Below are positions 17,654-27,552 of a stretch of DNA of 64,000 nt, one piece after another. Made by a program: the position numbers and the translations under genes. Each line of letters opens with the position of its first letter. Within the stretch, counting starts at the first letter, position 1. This DNA comes from Pseudomonas fluorescens. GTDB lineage: Bacteria; Pseudomonadota; Gammaproteobacteria; Pseudomonadales; Pseudomonadaceae. The stretch spans positions 558,001-622,000 of the forward strand of contig NZ_CABVIY010000001.1 in NCBI RefSeq assembly GCF_902498195.1. The letters run 5' to 3'. The notes below the pieces were generated by a model, which was given only the letters and a program-made list of their open reading frames with translations, made no database searches and was not told where the DNA came from.

Positions 17654-17896
17654 GGAAATAAAGCTTCCTGTGTAGCGACAGAAAAAACACAGTGCCTGAC
17701 GAACCAGGCGGAAAAAAGCGCAGGGATGTTAACAAACTGTTGCCCAATCGCGCTTAATCGGTCGCCCGAAGGTACTGCGCCAAAAGGTCGCGGGGCTTGC
17801 CTACACGAACATACAAAGACGCCTTGCGCCGACACATTGCAGATACATGAATGCGCTTCCATGGGGCGTATCCCATCCCGCATAGAGAGCATTGCC

Positions 17897-18097
17897 ATGT
17901 TCCATAAACTGCAACAGGCCGCCCGGTTCCTGCGCCAGAGCGCACAGTTGATGGTGGGCGTCCCCGATTACGATAACTACGTCGCGCAGATGGCGCTCAA
18001 GTCCCCGGGCGAGCCGGTGATGAGCTACGAGGCGTTTTTCCGCGAGCGCCAGGAAGCCCGGTTTGGCCGGGGCAAGTGCAACACGCGCTGCTGCTGA
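17897..18097 (+). CDS. YbdD/YjiX-family small protein
   Basis: 66 residues. The segments RQSAQLMVGVPDYDNYVAQM and VMSYEAFFRERQEARFG are diagnostic, and the protein ends in Cys residues (KCNTRCC). Family members are normally encoded directly after the peptide/pyruvate transporter gene cstA/btsT, but here the gene stands alone. It may be a detached copy that serves a transporter encoded elsewhere. Confidence 0.88.
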   Translation: MFHKLQQAARFLRQSAQLMVGVPDYDNYVAQMALKSPGEPVMSYEAFFRERQEARFGRGKCNTRCC

Positions 18098-18119
18098 GCC
18101 CCACGCCTGGCCTGTCGAA

Positions 18120-19148
18120 TCAACTTTCGCAGGCGCCACGCTTGCCAGCGAAGGCGTCCTTGAGATCGCCTTCGCCGGCCAGCGTTGAACCCGTGAGAAA
18201 ACAGGCGTCTTCGTCGCCCCTGAGGGCATAGCCGTCATACAGGTTGTCAACGTCCAGCGCTGCGAAACTCTGCGCCAGGAAATCCAGCAGGCTCCTGATC
18301 GATGGCATCAGGCCGCGCCTTGACGCAAACAGCGCATGAACGATGGCGCTCCTGGGTTTCCAGTCTTTCAGGACCGGTGTGAGCATGCCGCTTCGAAGGT
18401 CCTTGAACACCACCAGTTCCGGCAACTGGACAATCCCGCCCCCCTCAAGCGCTACCCGTCGCAAGGTGATCATGTCATCGGTGATCAGCCGTGGACTGTG
18501 GCGCACCGTCGCCTGTACACCGCCCGGCCCCTCCATGTTCCATTGATACTGACGCGCACAGGGTCCCATATCGAGGCTCGGATAATGCGTCAGGTCGGCC
18601 AGTGACGTGGCCTGGCCCACGCGTTCGATGAGCCCCGGGCTTGCCACCAGCGCATGGGGACTGCGCGTCAGGGTCTTCATGGTCAGGCCGCTGTCCTCGA
18701 ACGGTGGAAATCCGACGCGCAGGACGATGTCGAAGCCTTCGCGCAGCGGGTCAACCGTGCGGTTGGTGCTTTCCAGGTGGACCTCGACCTCGGGGTAGCG
18801 GCGCATGAAACGGGCGATCATGCCGGCGACCAGAAAGTTGAGCAGGGCCGTGGGGCAGGCAATGCGCACAATGCCTTTGGGCGACGAGCGGCTGTTGTCA
18901 ATCAACGCTTGCGCCGCGCTGGCGCTGTCGAGCATCACCAGGCAGTGCTGGTAGTACTCCTGGCCCAGCTCCGACACCTGGAATTGGCGTGTGGAGCGAT
19001 TGATCAGGCGAATGCCCAGGCGCTCCTCAAGCGCCGACAAATGGCGGCTGAGCCTGGACTTGGGGATCCCCAGCTCGCGACTGGCGGCGCCGATGCCCTG
19101 GTGCTCGACGATTTGTGCATAGAGGTACAGCTCGTTCAGGTCATACAT
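18120..19148 (-). CDS. LysR-family transcriptional regulator
   Basis: 342 residues, slightly longer than usual because of a C-terminal extension of about 40 residues. The N-terminal HTH reads AQIVEHQGIGAASRELGIPK then SRLSRHLSALEERLG, in the subgroup of DhcR/AaeR-like regulators. It is divergent from the DJ-1/PfpI gene with a 188-base intergenic region, so that gene (and perhaps the small monooxygenase after it) is the likely target. The ligand is unknown. Confidence 0.87.
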   Translation of the reverse strand: MYDLNELYLYAQIVEHQGIGAASRELGIPKSRLSRHLSALEERLGIRLINRSTRQFQVSELGQEYYQHCLVMLDSASAAQALIDNSRSSPKGIVRIACPTALLNFLVAGMIARFMRRYPEVEVHLESTNRTVDPLREGFDIVLRVGFPPFEDSGLTMKTLTRSPHALVASPGLIERVGQATSLADLTHYPSLDMGPCARQYQWNMEGPGGVQATVRHSPRLITDDMITLRRVALEGGGIVQLPELVVFKDLRSGMLTPVLKDWKPRSAIVHALFASRRGLMPSIRSLLDFLAQSFAALDVDNLYDGYALRGDEDACFLTGSTLAGEGDLKDAFAGKRGACES

Positions 19149-19336
19149 CGCACAGGTGTTCCATAGTTGAAATAGTCAATTGCGAGTCGGCGCCTACCGA
19201 GACCGGGAGGTGCGGATTAAGGTGTGCTCTCGCGGGATGCCAGTCATGGCGAATGTCCTCTGTGATAGGGAAGGGGAGACCTCTCGGATCGAGGGGCTAC
19301 CCCTGTCGTTGGCAACACAAAAAAGTGAGGTGAAAC

Positions 19337-20020
19337 ATGAGCAAGAAAATGCTGGTGGTGCTGACCAGCTTTCCCAAGTATCCCAACCTGGCACGCGCCA
19401 CTGGCCTTTGGCTTGGCGAGGCGGTGCACTTCGTCAGAAAAGTCCAGGACGCGGGTTACCAGGTCGACTATGTCAGCCCCAAGGGCGGGTACACGCCGAT
19501 TGATCCGCACAGCCTGGCAATGGCTGATGAGGGGGATTGGCAGTGGTATCAGGATAAGGCCTTCATGAACCGGTTGGGCGCGACACTCAAGCCAGACCAG
19601 GTCAACCCGGCGGATTATTCGGTCATTTATTACGCCGGGGGGCATGGCGTGGTCTGGGATTTCCCTGATAACGAAGCGCTGCAAGCCCTCAGCCGCAGCA
19701 TCTATGAAAGTGGCGGCATCGTGTCGTCTGTCTGCCACGGTGCGGTGGGGTTGCTGAACATCAAACTGTCCGATGGCTCGCTGCTGATTGAAGGCAAGGA
19801 GGTCACGGGTTTCTCCAATAATGAAGAGAAGATTGCCGAGCTGGACCAATACGTTCCCTACCTGACCGAGGACGAGATGGTCAAGCGAGGTGCCATCTAC
19901 CAGAAAGCCGCCGAGCCGTGGGCACCGTTTGCGGTTGCTGACCGGCGTGTCATCACCGGTCAGAACCCGGCCTCCGGCGGTCCTGTTGCCGATCTGGTGC
20001 TCAAAGAACTGGCCCGCTAA
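19337..20020 (+). CDS. DJ-1/PfpI-family protein (Hsp31-like glyoxalase/deglycase type)
   Basis: 227 residues. The nucleophile elbow SSVCHGAVG holds Cys133; YYAGGHGVVWDFPDN upstream and TGQNPASGGPVADLVLKEL near the C-terminus are typical of Hsp31/YhbO-like class I glutamine-amidotransferase folds. These proteins convert methylglyoxal to lactate or act as chaperones. The LysR gene is divergent and a small monooxygenase gene follows on the same strand, which suggests a small stress-response unit for reactive aldehydes or quinones (inference). Confidence 0.88.
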   Translation: MSKKMLVVLTSFPKYPNLARATGLWLGEAVHFVRKVQDAGYQVDYVSPKGGYTPIDPHSLAMADEGDWQWYQDKAFMNRLGATLKPDQVNPADYSVIYYAGGHGVVWDFPDNEALQALSRSIYESGGIVSSVCHGAVGLLNIKLSDGSLLIEGKEVTGFSNNEEKIAELDQYVPYLTEDEMVKRGAIYQKAAEPWAPFAVADRRVITGQNPASGGPVADLVLKELAR

Positions 20021-20097
20021 GGGCTGCGTTTGCGGTCGCCTCGTTGCTTCCACGCAAAGCGCGGGGCGGCCGGTTTTAACTGGAGGCTTTGGCAGAG

Positions 20098-20397
20098 ATG
20101 AGTTCCCGTGTGTATGTGATGGCCAGCTTCGTGGTCAAACCGCAAGGCCTTGAGACCATGCGCGGCGTACTGGCCGAACTCAGCCGGCAGACGGCCCTGG
20201 AGCCGGGCTGCCTGGAGTACGCCTACTATCAATCCCTTGCCAACCCCCTGGAGTTTTCCTCCTTTGAAGTCTGGGAAGACCCGGACTCCGAGGCACGGCA
20301 TTGGCAAACCCCTCACCTCCAGGCAGCGCTCGCCCAGGCCTCGGACCTGCTGCAAGGTGACGCGCGGATCGTCAAGTATCAGCGCGTCACCGGCTAG
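20098..20397 (+). CDS. Antibiotic-biosynthesis-monooxygenase (ABM) domain protein, putative quinol monooxygenase
   Basis: 99 residues from the ATG (MSSRVYVMASFVVKPQGLET); a TTG three codons earlier is an alternative. The ferredoxin-like ABM fold is suggested by the length, by GCLEYAYYQSLANPLEFSSF and by EVWEDPDSEARHWQTPHLQA, in which the His and Trp near the C-terminus are conserved. Such cofactor-free proteins oxidise quinols or act on small aromatics. It follows the DJ-1-like gene on the same strand. Confidence 0.82.
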   Translation: MSSRVYVMASFVVKPQGLETMRGVLAELSRQTALEPGCLEYAYYQSLANPLEFSSFEVWEDPDSEARHWQTPHLQAALAQASDLLQGDARIVKYQRVTG

Positions 20398-20408
20398 CGG
20401 CCGTTGGC

Positions 20409-21671
20409 TCACCAGAGCGGCAGGCTGTAGCTGAGGATCAGGCGATTGTCGTCAAGGTCATTGCCGAAATGGCGGGTACGCACTGTGGCGTTGCGCCATT
20501 TGATGCCGAGGTTTTTCAACGGGCCACTTTGCAGGACATAGGCAATGTCGGTATCGCGTTCCCACTCGGTGCCTGCCGGCTGGCCGGGGCCCAGGTCGAT
20601 GTGGTCACCGCTGAGATAGCGGGTCATGAACGTCAGGCCCGGCATGCCCAGCACCACAAAGTCGAAGTCGTAGCGCAGTTGCCAGGACCGCTCGTCACGG
20701 TTGGCGAAATCACCGAATTGCACATAGTTGAACAGGTACGGATCGCTGCCGGCGATGTAGGCATATCCCGTCCGGCCTTCCATCTGTTGATAGGCAACGG
20801 CGAGGGTATGGCTTGCATGCTTGTAGCTCAGCAGGGCGCCGTAGGCTTTGTTGTCGATGCCGCTGTCGCCTGCATCGTTTGCCTGGGCGACACGCAGCTC
20901 GGTCTTGAGTGATTGCAGGGCGCCCAGCGGCTGGGTATGGACCAGGTTCAGGATGTGTTGCCGGTAGAGGTCTGTCAGCTCGCCGTAGTGCCAGGCGGTG
21001 CTCAATTGGCTGTTCCACTGGTAGCCGGCGCCGGCAAAGTTGAAGGCATCGCTGGTCTTGCCGGCCTTCACACCGATGGCGCCGGCACTGCCATTGCTGG
21101 CGGCCATGTCCTCATAGTCAGATGAGTTGCGCTGGTTGACCTGTTGCAACTGGCCCGCGTCCAGTGTCAGGCCGGCCCATTCCTGAGCGTTCAGATGAAC
21201 GCCGCGAAAGGTTTGCGGCAGGAGACGGCCATCGTTGTAGGTCACCGAGGGAAGCCGGGGCAAGAGGGTGCCCACCTTGAGCACCGTTCGAGAGGCCTTG
21301 AATTTGGCGGTCAAACCCAACTCTCCGTATTCGTCCTGGGCGCGGCGGGTTTCCCGGTCCTGCTTGAGCAATTGAGTACCGCTGCGTCCCGGGCCTGAAT
21401 CGAGCTTCACGCCCAGCAGTCCCAGGGCATCGACCCCGACCCCGATCGGCCCATCACTGAACCCGGATTCATAACGCAACAGGAAACCCTGTGCCCATTC
21501 CTCGGCCTTTGCCTGGGGCGCACCCCGCTGGCGGAAGTCACGGTTCATGTAAAAGTTGCGCAGCTCCAGCGTGGCCTTGCTGTCGGCGATCAACTCGGCG
21601 TTGACCGGTGCCGACAGGGCCACCGTGCCGCTGACGAGGAATAGAGGGGTCTTGAGGGTCGTTCGGCGCAT
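20409..21671 (-). CDS. OprD-family outer-membrane porin
   Basis: 420 residues with a signal peptide ending VNAE. The mature start LIADSKATLELRNFYMNRDF, the AEEWAQGFLLRYESGFSDG block and the closing LPLW are signatures of OprD/OccD/OccK porins, which form 18-stranded barrels for small carboxylates and basic amino acids. It lies downstream of the acyl-CoA ligase-symporter operon but a terminator separates them, so it has its own promoter. Position suggests that it admits the acid degraded by the neighbouring cluster (inference). Confidence 0.9.
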   Translation of the reverse strand: MRRTTLKTPLFLVSGTVALSAPVNAELIADSKATLELRNFYMNRDFRQRGAPQAKAEEWAQGFLLRYESGFSDGPIGVGVDALGLLGVKLDSGPGRSGTQLLKQDRETRRAQDEYGELGLTAKFKASRTVLKVGTLLPRLPSVTYNDGRLLPQTFRGVHLNAQEWAGLTLDAGQLQQVNQRNSSDYEDMAASNGSAGAIGVKAGKTSDAFNFAGAGYQWNSQLSTAWHYGELTDLYRQHILNLVHTQPLGALQSLKTELRVAQANDAGDSGIDNKAYGALLSYKHASHTLAVAYQQMEGRTGYAYIAGSDPYLFNYVQFGDFANRDERSWQLRYDFDFVVLGMPGLTFMTRYLSGDHIDLGPGQPAGTEWERDTDIAYVLQSGPLKNLGIKWRNATVRTRHFGNDLDDNRLILSYSLPLW

Positions 21672-21796
21672 GGTTGTTGCCTCTTGTTGTTTTTATGGAA
21701 CAGCCGGGTTCGTTCGGGACGCATCGTCCCGATCAGAGGGGTTATCAAGGGAGGGATATGCCCGGGTTGCCCCGGTCACATCGCGTGGTGCTGGCC

Positions 21797-21833
21797 AATA
21801 AAAAAAACGCGGTCCGAAGGTGCAAGGACCGCG
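21797..21833 (-). terminator. Rho-independent terminator after the acyl-CoA dehydrogenase gene
   Basis: Read on the minus strand, the stem CGCGGTCC/GGACCGCG is followed by a run of seven T. It ends the ligase-symporter-dehydrogenase operon and isolates the OprD gene. Confidence 0.85.
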
Positions 21834-21846
21834 CCTTGAAAATTCA

Positions 21847-23619
21847 TCAGAACTGTTCTTCAGCCAATCCGAAGAGTGTGGCGCTGCCGGCGCGAATGCT
21901 GGCTTCGAGCCCCAGCGTTCGCGGCAGCAGGCGCTGGAAATAGAACGCCGCGGTCGCCAGCTTGGCGTCATGGAACGCCGGGTCTTCGTCGCGCCGGGCC
22001 TCGGCCACGGCAGCCATCCGTGCCCACATGTAGGCATAGGCGACATAGCCGAACAGGTGCAGGTACTCCACGGCGGCGGCGCCTGGCTCGTTCGGATGGG
22101 TCCTGGCGTGATCCATCAGCCCATCGCTGACGGCCATCAAGCGTTCGAGGGCAACGGCCAGTTCGCGGCTGTAAGGCAGCTTGCAGCCATCGGCAAACGC
22201 CAGGGCTTCGGCGCAAAACAGGCGCAGTGCGGCACCGCCATCGGCAATCACCTTGCGGCCCAGCAGGTCGAGGGCCTGGATGCCGTTGGTGCCTTCGTAG
22301 ATCTGGGCGATGCGCACGTCACGCACATACTGCTCCTGGCCCCACTCGCGGACGTAGCCGTGCCCCCCCAGGACTTGTTGGCCGTTCACGCAACTTTCCA
22401 GCCCGGTGTCAGTGAAGAAGGCCTTGGCCACCGGGGTGAGCAATGCCGCCAGGGCGGCAGAGCGCTGACGTTCCCCGGGGTCTTGGGCGAAGCGGGCGAG
22501 GTCCAGTTGCTGGCCGACGTAACAGGCAAAGGCGCGGCCGCCTTCGGTGAGTGCTTTCATGCCAAGCAGCATGCGCCGGACGTCGGGATGGACGATGATC
22601 GGGTCGGCGGCCTTGTCGATGGCCACGGCGCCGCCCGGCGCCCGACTCTGCAAGCGTTCCCGGGCATAGCGGAGGGCGACCTGGTAGGAGCCCTCCGCGC
22701 AGCCGATGCCCTGGAGGCCGATGGACAGGCGCTCGTAGTTCATCATGGTGAACATCGCCGCCATGCCTTTGTTGACTTCACCCAGCAGGTAGCCGGTGGC
22801 GCCATCGAAGTTCATCACGCAGGTGGCCGAGGCCTTGATCCCCATTTTGTGTTCGATGGCGCCGCAACTCAGGGCATTGCGCGAGCCCAGGCTGCCATCG
22901 GCATTGACCAGGACCTTGGGCACCAGGAACAGCGAAATGCCCTTTGCTCCGGCCGGCGCGTCCGGCAACTTCGCCAGCACCAGGTGAATGATGTTCTCGG
23001 TCAGGTCCTGCTCGCCCCCGGTGATGAAAATCTTGCTGCCGCTGATGCGATAAGTACCTCCGGCCTGAGGCTCGGCCCGGGTGCGCAGCAGGCCCAGGTC
23101 GGTCCCGGCGTGCGGTTCGGTCAGGCACATGGAGCCGGCCCAGCGACCTGCGTACATCGGCGGCAGGTAGGTGGCTCGCAAATCCGCGCTGGCGTGGGCA
23201 TCGATGGCCAGGCAGGCGCCGGACGAAAGCGTCGAATAGAGGGCAAAGCTGGTGTTGGCGGCGTAGAGCATTTCCTCGACCTGCACAGCCAGCATCTTTG
23301 GCATGCCCATGCCGTCATGGTCGGGGTTGCCACTGAGGCCCACCCAGCCACCGGCGATGTAAGTGGCGTAGGCCTCCTTGAAGCCGGTCGGGGTGGTGAC
23401 GGTTCCCGCGTGCCACTGTGCGCCTTCTTCGTCGCCGCTGCGGTTGAGCGGGGCGATGAGCTGACCGGTGACTTTCGCCGCTTCGTCAAGGATGGCATTG
23501 GCGGTATCGGCATCGACCCGTTCTGCCAGTGTGGGCAGGCGTGCCCAGAGTGCCGGCGCGTCGAAGACTTCATGCAGGACAAAGCGCATGTCGCGCAGTG
23601 GGGCGTTGTAGGTGTTCAT
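21847..23619 (-). CDS. Acyl-CoA dehydrogenase, long form (DmdC/AcdA-like with extra C-terminal domain)
   Basis: 590 residues, longer than classic acyl-CoA dehydrogenases and typical of the family that includes 3-methylthiopropanoyl-CoA dehydrogenase (DmdC). Visible segments are MCLTEPHAGTDLGLLRTRAE, ISGSKIFITGGEQDL, HKMGIKASATCVMNFDGATG, QVLGGHGYVREWGQEQYVRD and RIAQIYEGTNGIQALDLLGR with the active-site Glu. The start is the ATG of MNTYNAPLRDM; the frame upstream is open but would run into the symporter gene. It is the last gene of the minus operon. The substrate is probably the acyl-CoA made by the ligase at the head of the operon. Confidence 0.88.
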   Translation of the reverse strand: MNTYNAPLRDMRFVLHEVFDAPALWARLPTLAERVDADTANAILDEAAKVTGQLIAPLNRSGDEEGAQWHAGTVTTPTGFKEAYATYIAGGWVGLSGNPDHDGMGMPKMLAVQVEEMLYAANTSFALYSTLSSGACLAIDAHASADLRATYLPPMYAGRWAGSMCLTEPHAGTDLGLLRTRAEPQAGGTYRISGSKIFITGGEQDLTENIIHLVLAKLPDAPAGAKGISLFLVPKVLVNADGSLGSRNALSCGAIEHKMGIKASATCVMNFDGATGYLLGEVNKGMAAMFTMMNYERLSIGLQGIGCAEGSYQVALRYARERLQSRAPGGAVAIDKAADPIIVHPDVRRMLLGMKALTEGGRAFACYVGQQLDLARFAQDPGERQRSAALAALLTPVAKAFFTDTGLESCVNGQQVLGGHGYVREWGQEQYVRDVRIAQIYEGTNGIQALDLLGRKVIADGGAALRLFCAEALAFADGCKLPYSRELAVALERLMAVSDGLMDHARTHPNEPGAAAVEYLHLFGYVAYAYMWARMAAVAEARRDEDPAFHDAKLATAAFYFQRLLPRTLGLEASIRAGSATLFGLAEEQF

Positions 23620-23665
23620 GTTCGGTATCTCGGCGGTGGAAAGGGGGCGCGACAGCCCCCGAAGG

Positions 23666-25330
23666 TCAGTGGGAGGAGGCCGTGGCGATGCCCAGCCCGG
23701 TTTCGGCGCGGATCCTCTGGTCGTCGAAACCGTCCCGATCCTTTTGCGCCTGGGCGCTGCGATCGAGCCTGGACACCAGGACAATCACGAAGAAGGCCAC
23801 CGGCATCGAAAACAGGGCCGGGTGGTCATACGGGAAGATGGCCTTTGCATGGCCCAGCACTGTGACCCAGACCGTCGGCGAGAGAATCACCAGGGTCAGT
23901 GCCGAGGCAAGCCCGGCCAGGCCGCCGCAGATGGCCCCGCGCGTCGTCAGGCCTTTCCAGTACATGGCCATGATCAACACGGGAAAGTTGGCCGAAGCGG
24001 CGATGCCGAAGGTCAGTCCGACCAGGAAGGCGATGTTCACCTGTTCGAACAGGATGCCCAGGCCGATGGCAATCACCCCGAGGCCGATGACCGCCAGGCG
24101 CGTGACGCGCATCTCCTGCTTTTCGGTGGCATTGCCCCGTTTGAACACCGTCAGGTAAAGGTCGTGGGAGATGGCCGAGGCCCCGGCGAGGGTGAGGCCG
24201 GCGACGACGGCAAGAATCGTCGCAAACGCCACCGCCGACAGAAAACCGAGAAACAGGTCCCCACCCACGGCCTGGGCCAGGTGCATGGCCACCATGTTGC
24301 TGCCGCCCACCAGTGCGCCCCCCGGCTTGCCGTCCACGAAGTAGTGCGGATCGGTGCCGACGATAACGATGGCGGCATAGCCCAGCACGCAAACAATCAG
24401 AAAGAAGAAGCCGATAAAGCCCGAGGCATAGAACACCGATTTGCGCGCTTCCTTGGCATTGGCGACCGTGAAAAAGCGCATGAGGATGTGCGGCAGTCCG
24501 GCCAGGCCGAACACCAGGCCGAGCGCCATGGAGGCGACATTGACCGGGTTGGACAGCATGGAACCGGGCCCCATGATGTTCCAGCCGCTGGCGTGTACCT
24601 CAACGGCACGCCGGGCCAGTGTCTCCAGGCTGAAGTCGAACTGAGCCAGGGCCAGCAGCATCAAGGTCGTGCCGCCGGCCAGCAGCAGGACAGCCTTGGT
24701 GATTTGCACCCAGGTCGTGGCGAGCATGCCGCCGAACACCACATACACCAGCATCAGCACGCCGACCACCACCACGGCGACCGCGTAGTCGAGCCCGAAC
24801 AGCAGCTTGATCAGTTGCCCGGCACCGACCATCTGCAACAGCAAATAGCAGCAGACCACCGTCAGCGAACCGCAGGCGGCCAGCACCCGGATTTTGCGCT
24901 GATCGAGGCGGAACGAAACGATGTCGGCAAAGGTGTAGCGCCCCAGGTTACGCAGGCGTTCGGCCATCAGGAAGGTGAGCACCGGCCAGCCGACAAAGAA
25001 GCCAATGACGTAGATGAAACCGTCATAGCCCTTGGTGAACACCAGGCTGGATAACCCCAGCAGTGTCGAGGCGGACATGTAGTCACCGGCAATCGCCAGG
25101 CCGTTCTGCCAGCCGCTGATACCGCCACCGGCGGTATAAAAATCGTGGGCCGACCGGGTGCGGCGCGACGCCCACCAGGTAATCAGCAGTGTCGCCAGGA
25201 CAAAGACGAGGAAGATACCGATGGCGTGCAGATTCATCGGTTGCCGGGTGGTGCTGAGCGTATCGGCGCGGGCCAGCAACGGCAGGGCGGGCAGGCCAAT
25301 GGCAAGCGCAAACGACAAGCAACGGTTCAT
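23666..25330 (-). CDS. Sodium:solute symporter, ActP-like monocarboxylate transporter
   Basis: 554 residues with 13 or more hydrophobic helices. The start [27 protein letters not shown] is the ActP/SSS signature, and [20 protein letters not shown] is the second conserved block. A cleavable leader (ALPLLARA) precedes the first helix, as in ActP. The ATG overlaps the stop of the DUF485 gene by four bases (ATGA), with GGAG nine bases upstream. It should import a short-chain carboxylate with Na+. The pair DUF485 plus ActP is the same as yjcH-actP and as lvaG/lvaF of the levulinate operon. Confidence 0.92.
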   Translation of the reverse strand: MNRCLSFALAIGLPALPLLARADTLSTTRQPMNLHAIGIFLVFVLATLLITWWASRRTRSAHDFYTAGGGISGWQNGLAIAGDYMSASTLLGLSSLVFTKGYDGFIYVIGFFVGWPVLTFLMAERLRNLGRYTFADIVSFRLDQRKIRVLAACGSLTVVCCYLLLQMVGAGQLIKLLFGLDYAVAVVVVGVLMLVYVVFGGMLATTWVQITKAVLLLAGGTTLMLLALAQFDFSLETLARRAVEVHASGWNIMGPGSMLSNPVNVASMALGLVFGLAGLPHILMRFFTVANAKEARKSVFYASGFIGFFFLIVCVLGYAAIVIVGTDPHYFVDGKPGGALVGGSNMVAMHLAQAVGGDLFLGFLSAVAFATILAVVAGLTLAGASAISHDLYLTVFKRGNATEKQEMRVTRLAVIGLGVIAIGLGILFEQVNIAFLVGLTFGIAASANFPVLIMAMYWKGLTTRGAICGGLAGLASALTLVILSPTVWVTVLGHAKAIFPYDHPALFSMPVAFFVIVLVSRLDRSAQAQKDRDGFDDQRIRAETGLGIATASSH

Positions 25331-25656
25331 GGGCGGCACTCCTGGACGATTTGCTCGCTGAGGCTGTCGAAGCGGGTGTTGGCGCGATGGACATACCAGC
25401 CGGTGAGCAGCCAGGACACCAGGATGATCAAGGCGCCCAGCGGCAGTCCCAATGTCAGGTGGCTACCGGGATAGAGCGGCGCATGCAGGGCTTGGGGCAG
25501 ACAGGCCGCGACCGCCATGAACACGAAATAGGCGCACAGCACCAGGGCGCTGAGTAGCCAGGAGGTGCGTGAGCGAGACCTGCTCAGGACAATGAAGCGC
25601 GGATTGTTGCGGATGCGGCTGTAGTGATCGCATAGCTGCTCGGCGGTATTGGACAT
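25327..25656 (-). CDS. DUF485 (YjcH-like) inner-membrane protein
   Basis: 109 residues with two membrane helices (about 35-57, [20 protein letters not shown], and 72-96, [20 protein letters not shown]) and a charged N-terminus ([20 protein letters not shown]) typical of DUF485 proteins. They are always found next to ActP-type symporters and are thought to assist them. The stop overlaps the symporter start. Confidence 0.9.
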   Translation of the reverse strand: MSNTAEQLCDHYSRIRNNPRFIVLSRSRSRTSWLLSALVLCAYFVFMAVAACLPQALHAPLYPGSHLTLGLPLGALIILVSWLLTGWYVHRANTRFDSLSEQIVQECRP

Positions 25657-25741
25657 GGTGCCTCCGTTTATTTTTGTTGTGGGGCTGCCCTGCGGCCTGG
25701 CGTGCACCAGGCCGTGAAGGGATGAAAAGGAGGGGAGCCGG

Positions 25742-27352
25742 TTAAGGCCAGACAAAATCGGCGAAGTGCGCGCGCAGGGTTTTCTTGCTGACCTTGCCGG
25801 TCGCGGTGTGCGGCAGCTCGCGCAGATGCACGCTGGCATCCGGCAGCCACCATTTGGGTATCTTGCCTTCGAGGAACGCCAGGAGCGCTTGATGGCTGGG
25901 GGCGTTATCGGGTTGTCGGCAGACGATCACCAGCAACGGGCGCTCGCTCCAGACGGGATGCGCCACACCAATGACCGCGGCTTGGGCAATGTCCGGATGA
26001 GCCATGATCGCGTTTTCGATTTCCACCGAGCAGATCCATTCTCCACCGGACTTGATCATGTCTTTGATCCGGTCGGTGATTTGCAGGTAGCCATGGGCAT
26101 CGAGGGTGGCGATATCGCCGGTGTCGAACCAGCCCTCGCGGGTTTCCTGGCCGTAGTAACCGCTGCTGACCCACGGCCCGCGCACTTGCAGCGCGCCGGA
26201 GGCGATCCCGTCATGGGCCACCGGCTCGCCGGCTTCGTCGATCAGGCGCATTTCAACGCCGAACAGTGCGCGTCCGGACTTGAGAACCTGCTGGCCCTGG
26301 TCCTCATCGCCCAGGGTGTCGTACCAGGGCTGGTAGCGGTTATAGCTGCCCATCGGGCTCATCTCGGTCATTCCCCAGCCGTTCTCCAGGGCCACGCCGT
26401 GCGCGCTCATCGCCCGGATCAGCGACAGCGGGCAGGCGGCCCCGCCCGTGACGGCACGCTTGAGGCTGGGTATCTGCTGATCGTTGGCGTGCAGGTACTG
26501 ACTGATGTTGGCCCAAAGGGTGGGGACACCCAGCGAGAAGGTCACCGCTTCATCGTTGATCAGCTTCACCATGGCCCCGGCATCGCCCACGCGCGCGCCC
26601 GGCAACACCAGTTTGGCGCCCACCATGGCCGCGTTGTAGGGCATTCCCCACGCATTGACATGGAACATCGGGACCATTGGCATGACGACGTCCAGGGCCC
26701 GCAGCCCGACATTGTCCGCCATGTTCTGTGCCATGCCGTGCAGGACCGTACTGCGATGACTGGTCAGCACGCCCTTCGGGTTCCCGGTGGTGCCGGAGGT
26801 GTAGCACAGTCCGCAGGCCAGCTGCTCGTCGAGTTCGGGCCAGGTGTAGCGGTCGGCCGCGTTTTCCAGCAATTGCTCATAGCACAGCAGGTTGGGCAGG
26901 CTGCTTGGCGGCAGTTCGTCGAGGCCGCACAGGGCCACAAAATGGCGGACGCAAGACAGCCGGGCCTGAAGGCTCTCAACCAAGGGAATGAACTGCGGAT
27001 CGATGAACAGCACATCATCTTGTGCATGCTCGATGATGTAGGCGATCTGTTCCGGGAACAGCTTGGGATTGATGGTGTGGCACACACGGCCCGAACACGG
27101 CACCGCGTAATGCAGCTCGAAGTGACGGTGATCGTTCCATGCCAGGGTGCCCACGCGGGCACCGGCAGGGCTGACGAGATCATCGAGTACATTGGCCAGT
27201 CGACGAGCGCGAGCGAAGGCCTCTGTGTAGGTGTACCGATGGACACGTCCATCGGCGGACAGCGAAACGATTTCGCTATGGGCAGCAACCTGTTCGACGT
27301 GCCGCATGATGGCGGCAATACCCAGGTTGAAGTTCATCATCATGCCTAGCAC
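25742..27352 (-). CDS. AMP-forming acyl-CoA ligase (DmdB/LvaE-like)
   Basis: 536 residues. The P-loop motif YTSGTTGNPKGVL, the GWGMTEMSPMGSYNR loop, GWFDTGDIATLDAHGYLQI and the C-terminal catalytic lysine region PHTATGKVSKKTLRAH define an ANL-superfamily ligase. It activates a carboxylic acid to its CoA ester with ATP. Initiation at GTG is favoured because a perfect AGGAGGT lies six bases upstream; the ATG triplet a few codons later is too far from it. It is the first gene of a four-gene minus operon behind a strong sigma-54-type promoter. Closest functional analogues by context are LvaE (levulinate) and DmdB (methylthiopropanoate). Confidence 0.9.
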   Translation of the reverse strand: MLGMMMNFNLGIAAIMRHVEQVAAHSEIVSLSADGRVHRYTYTEAFARARRLANVLDDLVSPAGARVGTLAWNDHRHFELHYAVPCSGRVCHTINPKLFPEQIAYIIEHAQDDVLFIDPQFIPLVESLQARLSCVRHFVALCGLDELPPSSLPNLLCYEQLLENAADRYTWPELDEQLACGLCYTSGTTGNPKGVLTSHRSTVLHGMAQNMADNVGLRALDVVMPMVPMFHVNAWGMPYNAAMVGAKLVLPGARVGDAGAMVKLINDEAVTFSLGVPTLWANISQYLHANDQQIPSLKRAVTGGAACPLSLIRAMSAHGVALENGWGMTEMSPMGSYNRYQPWYDTLGDEDQGQQVLKSGRALFGVEMRLIDEAGEPVAHDGIASGALQVRGPWVSSGYYGQETREGWFDTGDIATLDAHGYLQITDRIKDMIKSGGEWICSVEIENAIMAHPDIAQAAVIGVAHPVWSERPLLVIVCRQPDNAPSHQALLAFLEGKIPKWWLPDASVHLRELPHTATGKVSKKTLRAHFADFVWP

Positions 27353-27428
27353 AGGCGACCTCCTGCCTTGTTCTTATTGGTATGGGCCATGGGTTTCCAA
27401 CTCGAAACCGGACCCTCTCCAGTGGGAG

Positions 27429-27444
27429 AGCAATGGCTGTGCCA
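27429..27444 (-). promoter_or_regulatory. Sigma-54 (-24/-12) promoter of the acyl-CoA ligase operon
   Basis: On the minus strand it reads TGGCACAGCCATTGCT, with the invariant GG and GC exactly 12 bases apart and a match to the TGGCAC-N5-TTGC consensus at every invariant position. It predicts a leader of about 66 bases before the GTG start. Confidence 0.85.
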
Positions 27445-27552
27445 ATCGGCGATGCAGGTCGTTTTTTCTGATTAATAACGTTTAAAATCAATTAGATAGA
27501 TTGTGTTGTCGAAAAGCTTCCACTCCCGGACCCGAGCCTGACAGCCCGGGCA

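Noticed and set aside
21820..23865. 681-codon plus-strand frame opposite the long acyl-CoA dehydrogenase
   Set aside because: Antisense shadow; the minus-strand frame has all family motifs.
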